A stretch of 64,000 nt of DNA from Kappaphycus alvarezii (Eukaryota; Rhodophyta; Florideophyceae; Gigartinales; Solieriaceae): contig NADL03000492.1 in assembly GCA_002205965.3 (NCBI GenBank), positions 1,612,001 to 1,676,000 of the forward strand, read 5' to 3'. The position numbers and the translations under genes were made by a program. Position 1 is the stretch's first letter, and each line of letters opens with the position of its first letter. The notes under the pieces were generated by a model. The model was not told the DNA's origin. It made no database searches and was given only the letters and a program-made list of their open reading frames with translations. Shown piece by piece: positions 28,701 to 41,669 of this stretch.

Positions 28701-31700
28701 TGTGAATATATCTCATTCTAATACTGTTAGTAGTTTACCTGACTTATTTAGAATCTCTCACTTGGAAATCGGATCAACTCTCCAAGTTTTGTGGAATAAA
28801 TTAGGACATGATTCGAATTGAACAAGTATTGGATAAAGTATAATTAGTAATGAATGCAAAGAGTTAGTACTCAATACCAGTATGCAATCCAGTCTCGAAA
28901 TAATGAAGTATTTTTCTTCTTTAATTCCAACAATTTTAAAAAATAGTCCTCAATCCATCTTAAGGGATTACATTGTCATACATTCATTGTTCATAATTTC
29001 TCTGGGGAAATTTTATTAGAGAGTGTTCCCTTTTGAAGGACATCCATGATAATATTGCTGCTGAGAAGCAATCCAAGGTAACGGTGATCTTCCTGCGAAT
29101 TTCTCTGTAGGAAGGCTTGATACATATTTGCAGCCATTTCCAGTGTGTAGAGCTGGTCGTAGTAACCAATTCGAACAAAGTTCTGGAGTCCAAAGGACAT
29201 ACTAACTCCAATCTGAGATCTAGAATTCCATTCATCACGTCAATATCCAAGAAAACGTTCCCAGATCATAGACGGGAGGTATATTTTGTGCAGTCGGAAC
29301 AAATCTGGCAATGATCTTGCATATTAAACTTTCGTGATTTAGTTTAATGCTAGCGCTAAATAGGAATCAGCGAGTGTCAAGACAAAGCATGGTTGGGATC
29401 TCAAGATACATGCATCAATGAAGGATGACTAGGTAAACAGAGCTGGGCGATTAGTCTTGGGATCCAAAGGTACAAATTTTCACTTTTATTGAGCTTAATA
29501 AATAACCTTGCTCAACTAAGTTTTTCATTAACTTGGAATGACAAATATTTGGAGGCCTCCACCGAGAGCTTAACCGGGTAAAGATGTTCTTGAGTGAGCA
29601 AAAAAAATTTCGCTAGCTGTCTTTGATGCGGCTTAAACCGATGGCTTTTCAGTATTTTTAGTGAATTGAGCTCAACACACTTTTCGTATTATATTTGTGA
29701 TGTGTTGTAAATATTCAATTTGATTTCGAAAACGTAAAGTAAAAAAGTATGAAAACAGCCCTTGGATAGGAAGAATAGTGATGTATGTTCTGGTTATTGT
29801 CACAATAGTGCGTCTGATGGAAACAAGTGAGCCGAAAGCGCTGCGGAGTTTACTGCAGGTCATTTTTAGCCGAATAGCGACATAATCCCAACTCTTTTGA
29901 AAAGCTGGACCAGCTGTGGAAAAGAGAAATTTAATTTTTTACGGCATGAAGAGGTTTGTTTATTTGTGCGGCTAATATGTCTGTCGGTCTGTCTCCAACG
30001 CGCACGAGATCTGTCTACTGTAATTCGACGAGTTAGATTTATCTTTAGCTTCTTATGACTTATTTTTTATCTAACTATGTAAATAAAAACTAAATTTTTA
30101 TCCAATTTCAGACCTGTGGATTTCCTGAGTTGAGTTAGTTAACAAATTACAAATCATCTGTTTCAATAGTAATCTGTTTACTATTCTAGTCATATAAGTC
30201 TCCATTAGTGATAAGGTTTCGTTGCTCAGAGCACATTCTGGAACTGGAGTGACTTATCTTGCTTCTTTCTTATTTTTATGTGCAATTACTATATGAGTCA
30301 TCAACTGGGAAAATAGTGACCTCAGATAACTAATTTACCTTTTTTCATAGAAGATCTGGATTGAATCTTGTTTATTGAAGAAACCAGTAGCCCCAATTTT
30401 GCTTCTAGTATCCGAAAGAAACCGATGTGATCCACTCTCTCTTATAGTATACAATGATTTGACTACTAAAGGAAACTTTTCAGCCTGAAGTCCAAGTTCA
30501 GCTGAGGAACGAAGTCAGGTGAAACGTTCCAATTTACTTGCAGACTGTACGTATAATTGGGATATTTATCGCCGATATAGATATCTTTCCGGGATCAAAG
30601 GTAAAAATGACACAACCATTCATTTTTCTACGCAAGTAATACCTCAGTTGGGAAACATGAGGAAATGTCAGTTACGTCATTATCTTTGTAATTGCGGGCA
30701 CTGGGTCTCTATTTCGGGATTGTTTCTCTGTCCAAACGCTTCACTTTGTCAACTCAGAGTGTGCCGTGGATATGAGGATGGGAAAGGATGTGATGCGTCA
30801 ATGAATTGAACCTTACTAGATGTGAAAGATGCTTAAACATTTTCTTTCGATTCCATGAGTATTCAATATTAGATTTCATATTGCCTAAAATAGTGGAGTT
30901 AAGTCATTTTCACATTTTATGTGGTGAGACTCGTCCATAGCAATAAAAGAAATTATTTTTTGCCATAGATTTTTGCCGTTTTTCCCTGAGGATACTCCTA
31001 CTTTGCAGACTAATTTGAAAATAAATGTAGCAGTAAGGGATTTCTCTAACAGTTAGTCCCCTATGGTACAGTTTGTAGGAAGGTACGATCCACTTTAAAA
31101 AAAAGCGAAAAAAGAATTTAACATCCAGAGCCAGCCTCACCTGACCCAAGGATTCTGCGACAAATGCCTCAATCTCTTCTAGTTCCAAACCTTCAAGCCT
31201 TTTAATCGAATCATTTTGTCTGCAGTCACCAATTTGGCACCTTACCCAGAGTTCTAAACGTCGTTTGCCCTATGAAATTCATTTTTCCACTATCTGTATC
31301 CAAAGTTGGAAGTTGGCACCCATACGCCTATTCAGTGCTAACCGACGTGGTTGAGAACTTGGATGATAGGGTAATAGATACATAAGGAACAGTTCGAGCG
31401 ATTGTAACCCAAAGGTTCGCGGTAATAACAATGAAGTCCAACGCGGCTTGGCTGCTGGTGGACTTTCATCCAGATCTTTAGACAAGCTTGTGACACACTA
31501 TCAATTATCTTGAAAACGTTTAGAAAATACCAATATTAGCAAAATGTACCCTCAAAATATTAAAGAAATCAGGAATACCCTTGCTTCTCTGTCTGCAGGC
31601 TTCTTTCAGTTATTTTTATTTCCTTCCAACGCATCAAAATAAGCTGACTGATAAAGTTAGTTTCGCAGTGTACTTACGACATTTCTTTGGCAATACATGC

Positions 31701-33735
31701 AACATAGCATTCCAGTAGCCTATAAATTAGTCCACTACTATCTCGTAGCAAGCGGAAAGACTGCTACTCTCATTCGAAACTTCTCAGTATGGGTTTTGGA
31801 TCAAACCCCTTTTTTCGTGCCTTATTATTTGGTCTCGTTGTTACGTACACTTCCACTATACACATCTGGCCTCTGATGCCTTAGTGGGCAATTTTAGAAA
31901 CTTAGGAATTATTTTAATCTCTATTCCATTTTTCTAAGTGGTGCTAGTTTGACGATGAATATTTTCATATTCGGGGCCCAAAATTTAGAAGTGCTATGAA
32001 CCATAGAAGAAAACTTCGATCGTACCTATACTCTTAATTTTTTATTGTATTCAATGTGAAAAAATTAAATGTATTCCAGTTCTATTCAAATATTCTGTAG
32101 GATATAATTATTTCATATTTGTTGCCAAATATTTATTATCTGAATGAATGATTACCTTAGAAGTAATTTGGAAATTACCTTAAGCGTGAATTGTGTCTAC
32201 AGAGTCGTTTAAAATTTTCACCTGAACTTTTGTAACACCTTTATTCTGCTCCAGACTAGAAATAGTCCTAAGCTATTAGAAATAATTTTAACAGTTTTTC
32301 CATCAAAATATCCACATCGATCACTTACTTTTAAAATTGGTTTCATTACTGTTTCAAGTCCTATTTCAGTAAATTTACTATATGGATGCATCAATTCTGA
32401 TGTTTCTCGGTTATTGGGCTGGATTGCTGCGATCTTCCTTGAAAGTCGAAATTATTATGAGATCTCTTCACAGTTCCCTCGACGGTTAGTAAAGGACTCG
32501 AGAGAAAATAATTTTAGGCTTTCTACAAATTGAAACATGTCCATAATTTTTTACAGGCATCTAATTCCAAAAAGTCCGAAGACTTTTTAAGAATATGTCT
32601 TGCGATCTAAATTATTGGAAAGAGGTATTGATATTTGCGAAAAAATTCTGAAATCGTAATTTCGGTCTAAAAACTGTGCAATAGCGATTGACAAAGTTTT
32701 TTATAAAGTTGATCCTCTGCCACGAGTATCAGACACATTCAACAAATTTATAGATGCATTACATAACACTCGTCATGATAGTGACTCATTCTAGAGCTTT
32801 GAATCCCTATTTGATCCTCAAATTGCCGATTAAATTCCCTTATTAGTATTTTGAAGTCATTTGAAGATTTTGTATCATTTCTCCACCTGCTTTATGCATA
32901 AGTCGATTCCCACCAGTGAGTATCTATAGTATCTTCTCCAAAGCAAGATGATGAATCAGATTTCGAGGAAAATATACAAAAAATTAAATATATATACATA
33001 TCATCATTAATTCGCGCATGAAATAGACAGAAAAACTCATATCAATGCTATGAAAATTCTCAGGAGTAAAACCAAGAAAAGATTAACTCCTGGATAATTT
33101 GCAGTGCAAAAATATCCAGACCAGCATGTGATAGATGTATATCATTTGAATATTAAGCCTATGAAAAAGGGAAGCGAAAGGGTGGTAAAATTATTCTAGA
33201 CTTTTCTCATTCAAAAAAAACGTAAATATTAAAGATAAAAATATACTGGTTATTTAGCATTTATTACGGCTAAAAAATATCTGATTATTCATTCAGCGAA
33301 ATCGGTTCATGTAAAGTACTTGACAAATGAGCACTGTCTAGCGGAATTGGAATTATTGAACTCAGAAAAATCCTATGTTTGATCTATAATATTTGAATGG
33401 AACTATAGGTGATCTTTCTAAGCATTTCAAAAAGATGCCTTTTTTAAATATGTAAATAGAAATAGTTCAAGAAGGAAAAGAAAATAACCAGTATTATATT
33501 TTGTCATATATATAAGATAGTGAAAAGAAATCTAAATTAAATATTTGGGAATTATTGGAACACTTACAAGTACACTCGTGAAAGCAGGTTCATAAGAGTC
33601 CCTTCCCTAATCTCGCAGTAAAGCAACACCAAACAGGTTAACAAAACCCATTAAAAGCTTTTCTCGTTTTCTTCTTTCCTTCTGATAGGAATATTTCACC
33701 TAGGATGTGATACTCGAAACCTATTATTCCAGAAC
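25780..33735. other. Long AT-rich interval, nothing recognised
   Basis: Composition becomes clearly AT-rich. Open frames are short (under about 105 codons) and I recognise no domain, tRNA or transposon motif. Examples are 27,319-27,609 (+), 28,126-28,428 (-), 29,117-29,314 (+), 30,519-30,809 (+) and 30,910-31,188 (-). The region may be decayed element DNA, intergenic sequence, or introns of a gene whose exons I cannot identify. Confidence 0.5.
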
Positions 33736-33739
33736 GGAG

Positions 33740-34245
33740 ATGTTGAAAGCCACAATTAGACTACCGAAGTATAGCTGTGGGAACGAGAAGTGGTAAACAA
33801 GGACGGGGGTAAAGGGGCCGCAAGGGGTTATAGAAGTGGCACTGGCTACCACCTGTGCGCAGAGACTAGCTTCAAAAAATAGTTCCTAAGGCATAATCTG
33901 ACTTTTAACTTCAAATGTTTTTGGCCTGCACTTGAATTTTTCTCCCAAATTACCTGCCCTATCCTCAAGGGAGCAGTTTTCTACGCTTACATATAATTTT
34001 TTGCTGATCTTAAAGTCTCGAATGAGTATTCCAAATACCATGAAATCCGTTGCGGTTAATTTTTGTAGAATAGAATGACTAGAGGAAAGATATTATAAAA
34101 TCAAATATGTAGATGTCCCCGTCGGAGCTCCAATCCAAAAAGCTAAAATTGAATTAAAACTTATGTAGTATCTCACCAAAGAGCTTTTTGCCTTCTACCA
34201 CTCTAAACATCTACTGTCTTCAGGTACTGAAAGCTCTTCACAAAG
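33740..34245 (+). repeat. Diverged copy of the alpha-beta repeat family
   Basis: Aligns by eye with 52,865-53,380 over about 480 bp (shared blocks: GGTAAAGGGGC, ACAAG-type spacer, GGCCTGCA, TCTCCCAA, GTCGGAGCTCCAA, AACATCTAC). Through its central part it also aligns with the alpha side of the element at 45,481. No alpha or beta frame remains open. Confidence 0.55.
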
Positions 34246-34468
34246 TAAAGAAATCATGTCGTTAATTTGCCGACCTGAAAAATTTAAAAAACATGAGAAT
34301 TCAAATATATTACGAACGACTAGGCTCGTCATTGTTCCTAAGCTGTTTTCACTGGTTGTCCTTGTATTATTGTTAAAATATAGGGACTTTAAAATAGATA
34401 ATTATGCAGCTGATTACCAGTGTAATGTTTCAAAAAGTTAGCACTCGTCACTGGTGCTTCACTTCGTA

Positions 34469-35211
34469 TCACAGCTTCATATGCAGGTCTAGTAACATCA
34501 AGGTAGGGCTGGACAAGCTCTTTTGCCGAGAATTTTCCGAGTATCCCAAGATTGAAATAACATATTTGATAGGCAAGCACATCTGGAGATATCGGATAAA
34601 TGGATATTTATGAGAAAGGAAGACACGCATCATCGAGAGTGATTCGTTGTATGATGAGTGCGGTCCTTGTAGCCTCCGAAAACAAAAACATATGCTTTCC
34701 ATGAAATAGGAAATGACTTGCGCACCGTCGGTATCTTCGGATATAATGCGCAGCAAAAAAAGTATTTTACTTCCACCGACAGTATGCTGCGCATGATTTT
34801 GAAGGAGAGTTACAAAATAAGATGCCATTAGTTCTCTCGATGGACCTTCACAACAGCTTCTCGGTGGACAGAGGCCTGCAGACGGCCCTTTCGGGGGATT
34901 TCCCGAACCTCTACTGGGCGTTTCAGGGTCTTCAGAAGTTCCTCCTCGGGTGATCATCACTGCCTCAGAACAATCATCTTCCGTTCTGGTATTTCTGTTG
35001 TGGTGAGATGAGGAACAATTTTCCCATAGCGAGTACGGCACAAATCGATATTCAATATCCAAGGGTAGGCTGTATCTACTAATGTGTACATCTTGATGGT
35101 TGTCGATAAAAAAAAAGGACGTACGACATTGGGATGGGTTTGCGACACGTCCCTGGTAGCTACTTCCCAACACATTCCGACGTCATAATGATATTTTACT
35201 TTCACGTCCAA
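34469..35211 (-). pseudogene. Homologue of the gypsy post-integrase tail, separated from pol
   Basis: Two overlapping minus-strand frames (35,211-34,957 and 35,173-34,469). VKVKYHYDVGMCWEVATRDV, SQTHPNVVRPFF and, after a frame change, FIDNHQDVHISRYSLPLDIE match IRDLSQTYLNVIRPINEFLK, NNQDVQLRGYGLPL and neighbouring residues encoded at 56,175-56,480 behind the Gypsy-I integrase. The 234-codon frame continues with a Gly/Pro/Ser-rich linker and a C-terminal region without recognisable motifs. No integrase or RT accompanies it within 5 kb. It may be an isolated fragment of the same element family or a host relative. Confidence 0.5.
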
Positions 35212-35475
35212 AGTATGGAAAATAGGCAGGTTTTAACTTAGAGGTGGATTATGACGTGGAATTGGTACACTGAAAAGTCATTTCAGTCCCGTAGCACTAA
35301 GTCTGAAACTAAAATGCAGTAGATCGCTAAACCAAAGAATGGGTAACTGCGAAATGACTTACAGAATAATTTGTTGCTCAGCAATTTTTTATGATGACAC
35401 GTGCGCGCAATCTCGAAAAGCAAGTTTGAAATTACTAAAAGTAGTATGACTGATGCCCAAAACAGATAATAATTA

Positions 35476-36212
35476 TTGGACATAAATCAAAAAGGTCAAA
35501 TGCGACAAAAATTTAAAACTTTTAAAAACAACGACCGCTGCCTCGCACGGCGCGAAACGGTACCTCAGCAGGATTGCGCAGAAGCAAGCTTGCGACACGC
35601 TACGACTATCGGCCAGCCAAGCGCATTCAGCTGCGTGCAACTGTTCGAATCCAGATCTACGACTCTCCGCGCGTTTCTACTTTTACGAAGCGCTTTCGAC
35701 GCGCACTCATGCTCAAAGCTGACACAAAGGAAGTGTGTGGGGGTGTTCTTGCATGTAATCGATCGCGTGCGTTGCGCATTTTGCACATGTACTGAAACGA
35801 AAACTGGTCGTCGGTTGGGCAACTTTTGCGAGATGAACCCGTTGGAATTATGCAGTGCGCGTGCGATGCGGAGCGCTACCCGAAACCTCTACGCTAGACG
35901 GCCTCCACCTTTCCCGAACAGGTTTATCTTCAGTAGGTGTGTGCCATGATGTCAAAGTGGGTAAGGCTCGCGATGTAGGGGCAAGGGCCGCTCACCCGGC
36001 AATATGTCTTCGCGGGGTTGGACATTAGGTGCCTTGGAGGCCGTAGGCAGCCAGTGCGGTGTGTATCTGGTGTTACTCCCAGGGGATGATCCAGTTTGCA
36101 TGCTGACGCGCCCGTGTTCGTAGGGAGCTGGGTCTAGTTTCACTACACGAGTTGGTTGACTAGACAGCTGTTCCTGCCCCATCCGCTGGAGCGTACCCGT
36201 AATTAGAGGCAC
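35476..36212. other. GC-rich island with overlapping unidentified frames
   Basis: Abruptly richer in GC than its surroundings (from about 35,535). It has open frames on both strands (157 codons plus at 35,476-35,949; 85 codons minus at 35,565-35,822; 86 codons minus at 35,952-36,212) with no recognised domain. It precedes the Harbinger pseudogene's 3' side. A TGTTCGAATCC at 35,641 resembles a tRNA B box but no tRNA folds around it. It could be a CpG-type promoter region, a gene end, or a separate insertion. Confidence 0.35.
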
Positions 36213-36361
36213 GGTTAAGACTCTAGTCGGTAGCGAAGAAACGGAAGCAATTATTTACTATTCTTTGGTAAACAAAATTCGTTTACTTCATTCAAAAGGA
36301 ATTAGTAATAACTATCTTACTCATATTCAGTAGATATAGTCATCCCAAAAACGTTGTTTTA

Positions 36362-37874
36362 TCAAGGCTCGCGGTCCGGGTACTCTTCAGCTCTGAAGCG
36401 CATGTCGGTTAACCTCCTAGGTTTGGCGACGTAACGTTGCTGATTTTGCTTTCGTTTGCGTGTAGTTCTTCTCCGATGGCGTACATGGGGTTCTTGACGG
36501 TTCTGTATTGGACTCCGTCTTCGGCCCGTAGAGGATGCATTTGAATGTGTGCATTTGTCAGCGAAGCACAAAGATGAAACACAGAAACGTACAGATATTC
36601 TTCTCACCTGAACTTGTTTGCCATGATTCCCTATAGATTTTTCATCCTACCAAACTAATTCTCCACAATAATTCGATCCAAAGATTTGTTGGCGTTTGTG
36701 TTGGTTTCTTCAACCGTGAGATACCCGTTCTTAGGCTTTTTCTTCGGAATAATTGCACGCACCAGCTCTGCGGCCGCCTGATAGCCTTTATCCGTCAGCA
36801 CAGCCCAGTGGTTTGGGTAGTCCGCTGATATTGTGCCTAGGTCCTGTATATCAGTTTCTCCACTCTTCTCCTTCAAAGAACGTTTATGGAAACGAATGTT
36901 CTTCTGGAAGGTCTCGAGGTCAGCAACACTACCAGGATAATGCATCGTAGCGTCTAAAGCCATACCATTCTTCGGAACGCTTACCTCCACCTTGAAACTA
37001 TATAATTTATGTTTACCAGAGTAGTAAGGCTTCCCTTCCGCCATGTTTCCTGATGGTCTGTTGCACTGTTGAAACGCCACATCTATTGTATACCTCGCAC
37101 ACTTGTAATGGCGAAAGCGAACATTGCCTTCGATGAGACTTCCATAGGTATACTTGCTATCGCTTCCCTGACTTACGAAACGAACGCTGGATCGTGAATA
37201 TTGGAAATGAAAGTCGTGATCATTTTCTCGAAAGTAGGCGGCTTGATATTGAAAACCCTGGACGTTACATTCCACTCGGAACCACACTTTGGAACAACCA
37301 ATGTCATGAAAAAGACGTCCTTTCCTTGGTAGACACACTTAAGACCTGGCCCTGTGTTGTGAAAGAAGCGAATGGTGTCGCCAAAGGCATGCCAGAGCAT
37401 TTCAAACTCCGACGGATCAAAGTTACACATGTTTCGAATGCCAAACGATCCTCCAGTATCGTAGAATGTGTCGAATACGGGACAATCTGAGTCGTTTTCG
37501 TCATCAGAATACTTCGCCGGAATGTTATCTTCGTACTGCGCTAGATCTTGCTCCCGCTCCACAGCGGTTTCGGCTAGTAGCCGAAGTGCCCCTTGTACTT
37601 GCGATGCTGAAAGGACGGGAGCGCAGGCTTGATAGGCATTTGGCTGAGAGGGTTGTTCCGAACGGCGTAGGGGCATGGGAGTCTGGGAGACGTACTGCGA
37701 GAAGGACATGGATGGCGGAGGCGGAAGGATGTTTGAGACGCGTGGATGGTAGTCTAGGTGTGAAGTATGTATTATCAGGTGAACTATAGAACCACACAGG
37801 TGGATTGCTTGGATCGGCAAGAGCTGGTTAGCGCGGGAAATTTGAATACAAGGTTGTTTCGTGAATAGCGCCAT
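36362..37874 (-). pseudogene. Harbinger/PIF-type (DDE_Tnp_4) transposase
   Basis: N-terminal half (37,874-37,200): FDTFYDTGGSFGIRNMCNFD, EFEMLWHAFGDTI, NIKPPTFEKMI. After a frame change near 37,190 the DDE domain follows: YTIDVAFQQCNRPSGNM (first Asp), YYSGKHKLYSFKVEVSVPK, MHYPGSVADLETFQKN, WAVLTDKGYQAAAELVRAI (second Asp), SLDRIIVEN. A TAG then interrupts before FGRMKNL, whose preceding Glu is the third catalytic residue. The frame carries on, with further stops, to KPRRLTDMRFRAEEYPDREP at 36,362. This family cuts and pastes DNA with a Myb-like partner, and no such partner is visible. The frameshift and TAG make it a pseudogene, but sequence conservation is otherwise good. Confidence 0.85.
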
Positions 37875-37899
37875 TTTATTGTGATGGACTTGTCATTCG

Positions 37900-40800
37900 A
37901 GTTCTACTGTGTTTTCAGCATGTTGCGCGGGTTTATTTTAATTATTCCATCATTTATCTGTGGCACACTTATTAGTTCCTTTCTGAGTAGTTGAGCTGTG
38001 CGTGGATTTTGTTGTGATTAACCATGGCGCAATTTAATGTTACCAAATCTCTCCGTTGTTTTCTCGTCTATGATTGAGCGTACTAGTGACGTTGAGCAAT
38101 ATATTTTATGTTACAGCAGTAAACGTACTTTTAAATACCAACAAGTGTGATGCTGGTGTATAATTAATTATGCTGTTACCGGAACATTACATTCTAATGT
38201 TCGTAGTATTGAACCCATTGTTTTCCAGACAATACATGTATCGCTGAGTGTTGTTCCCAGCAATGAATGCACGGCTACACGTAGCAATGAATTTATTGCT
38301 GCAGACCATTAAAATATGTTGTGCTGTCGGCATTAAAACTAATACCCAAAAAATGTTTTTGGAGCTAACGCAACATTAAATGTATTAATTAATAGTGTGA
38401 AATTTATTGATGAGGCTGCAGTGCTTTCCTCGATCAGAGATCAATTTTTATTCTGCTGTTAGAGAAGTAAACTGCTTTCTGCGGGAGCGGTGAATACTGT
38501 AATCACAAAACGGAGATTTCACTTGATCAGGGACCCATAACTATGGAACTCATGAGTAGTAAAATTATTTCTGCGGCAGCAGATGGTACTCTGATCATGC
38601 AGCAGAAACCTTTGTCGCTGCAATTCAAAGTATTCAATAATGAGGCAATAATTATTTCTTATCCAGGAGTGTTGCAAGTTTTGCTTACTTAACATTACAT
38701 TTAATTTGTCTAAATGATGGATCCACGTTCTATTTATTGCTGCATTCATGATCCAGATAACATAATCATTCGGTCTTCATAGCGCTGACTTCGTCGTTGG
38801 GCGATCGCATGCTTCACTGCAATGTCACGGACTGTAACTACCCAATACTATTTGGTTCGGGTTTACGACTTCATGACATCCTTGTCGGAAAAATACTTGT
38901 TGTATCTACGTAGCAGAACGTCTCAACAGCTATTACTGTCCCAAAATGCTCCGTTTTATGCCCACTTCTACGTTTTTGCAATCTTTTTTTAAGGCTTCAA
39001 GGTCTTTCCGTACTTTCTGTGCGATCTGGCTTCGTTAGAACATACTTTTGACAAATTCCTTTATATTCTCAATGATAAACATAAAACACAGAAAATACTG
39101 GATAATTTCATGGTGTCCAAGGAACAATTCGTCGTAGTGTAGTTACTCCTCAAGCAAATCAGCCCGTTCTCTGCAAGTGAATCGCATGGTAAAGATCCCA
39201 TCCTCATGCTTTGCGTACAATTAGTTAAAATGGTGAAACAAACATTCAACAAATTCTGTGGAACCCCAGACAGAAGATGATCCGGTGCAAAAATGTTACC
39301 CCTGTGTTGGGTCAAAACATCCAGAACTGACTGTATATTAAGCTTTGGTGAAGAATACGATCAGATCTTGGGTAGTTCCTCTGAAAAAGACAATAAGGGG
39401 GAATTTTCATTGCATAACTTGTAGTTTTCATATATTTCGAGGCTAGTACAGTAGTCCGCTTCAATTAAACTCTTTTTCTTGGCCCAGTTCCTCTCAGCAC
39501 AGCGTATTGTGTTCATATTATATCCAAGGGCCACTTTAGAACATCCAAATGAACTTCCAGCTTTAGTTGTTTTTAAAAAGTAACAAGCCGTACATAGGAC
39601 ATTCGATCGATGCCCTGGAAAGTCAACATCCCCCTATCATTGGACGTACCTACCAAGAAATTCAATGATATCAACGTATATTTGAACGAACGTGGTATCG
39701 AAAGAGATCTAGATATATCCTTTAGCGCAAGCTCGCACAAAGTCAGGTACAATTTATACAAGAATTTGGTCAGAGGTAACACCAGGAGGTGTCAGAGACA
39801 TTCTTCTCACTGAGGCATGTTTTGCTCCATATCTGGGTAGTTGGCACACTGAAAGCATATAGTACCCTATAGAATTCTAATAATAGTCATAAGAAGGAAA
39901 CTAATTTCTCTTTCATTACTGAATAGACTCTGGCTTTAAATCATCGCAATATAGCATGCATTTGTACACGAAAAATGGCATTCTTTTACGCAGAAATCCT
40001 TCCGACTCATGTTCTGGGACATATTCTGGAAGATCTTCCAGTTGCATTATCCAAATTATTGCCACGAAGGCACTGACACTCTACGTTTCCGATCAAATTG
40101 TGCGAAGAGATCACTTTGCTTTCAAAAAATTCAGGGCCAACTCTCATTTCATTGCGTTCGCGATTGCGATCATGGATGTGAACAAACACTAGTTGTATTG
40201 GACTTACAACATCCCTGCATATTCAGTGACAATGTAAAATCACTGCTGCTAAAGATACTTCATCCTCAGAGTGCGTTTTACAATGACATCGCAGTAGACA
40301 TCAAATCACCTGGAAGAATGACTTGATTTGATTCGAAAAGCTTATCTCGATCTGACTGACAGAATCTGCTGATCCAAGAGTCTAGAAATCTCCTGATTTC
40401 GTCTTCCTTGTTCAAACGATCCCCGAGCACAGAGGCAACTCTCTCAAAGCGTTTTGCCTTGCCCATCATATTATTATATAATTTACTTCCTCAAACAATT
40501 GGCAATATATGTAACCTTCTCGTGAGGTCCCATGAAAAAAATAGTAGCTATCTTTTCAAGCAACCAATAGCTTGAGTTGGGGTCATTTTCAATCCTTGAA
40601 ACCTATTGCGTCTCTGCTGTTTCACACTCATTGAAACTTATATTGGCCCACATTGGCCGATTAGCAGTCCTGCGACCCGAATCTCGAACATAAACGTTCA
40701 AAATCGCGCCGCATTAAGATCTCAAGAATAAGCACCTGTACATCTCAAATAGAGCCTCCGTGGGGTCCATCACGACAGCTTGATCCCTGATCACTAGAGC

Positions 40801-41665
40801 TGACTCAGTTGGTTTCTCCCAGTTACCTGCTTCAAAAATCCATAACATATTGGCTTTGTCATCGCATTTATCCTAGTTCACTCGGAAGGAAGTTATTCGT
40901 AAAGCGGAATGTTCCCTGTGGAGATCCCTTCGGCGAAACTTTCGCAGCAGTCCGCGAGGTAGATACATTTTTTGTTTCAGCCTGTCGGTGCGCAGATGTT
41001 AGATTGACCTGTGAAGCAAATGTACAGTACAAAATAGAAAATATTTTGCTGTAAAGTAGAATATGCAGGTATCTTGCACTGTGGCTGAAGCCATTGCAAT
41101 ATTTGCAGAAAATATTCAAACTGTTCAACCGAACACCCCGCCAAACTACAAACCAAAAAGTACCTCTAAAATTCTAGGCCACGGTAATATAGCCTTCTGG
41201 GCCTCTGTCACGTACTCACCCGCACTTGTGTACTCTCCATCAGTTCTATAGTTCTGGAGATCACCATTAATAGCGGCGATCCCCAGTTTGATATCGTGAA
41301 AAGAGTGAACATGCCTCAAACCTTCTTGGTTCGGCGCAGTATCAATTTATAGATCCTTTTCCTTCCCTAAAAGCAACGTTACGACGAGATTATGATCGGA
41401 TGTGAAGACATCCTGAAGAGAATCTAGGTTTGACATAGGTCATTCATCGTTAGGGCTAATTCTTGTTTGTGTACATCCTGATGTGCGCAAAATTTGCACA
41501 CGAAAAAAAAATCTAGAGGAGGACCAAATTTGGATACAGTATCCGGATTTGCAAGATATTTTTTACAGTTCCTGAATTTACAAGATATTTTTAATTTGGA
41601 TGACAGTGGCAAATTCATGAGTTGATTTTTTATTTTAAGACACAGTGTCATTAATAGATGTCTTT
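37900..41665. other. AT-rich interval, nothing recognised
   Basis: Only short frames (up to 105 codons at 40,009-40,326) without familiar motifs. I see no tandem structure, transposase or RNA gene. Confidence 0.5.
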
Positions 41666-41669
41666 ACTG

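Noticed and set aside
35641-35651. tRNA B-box-like TGTTCGAATCC
   Set aside because: No A box or cloverleaf arms could be placed at proper spacing. The similar sequence near 43,973 also lacks tRNA context.
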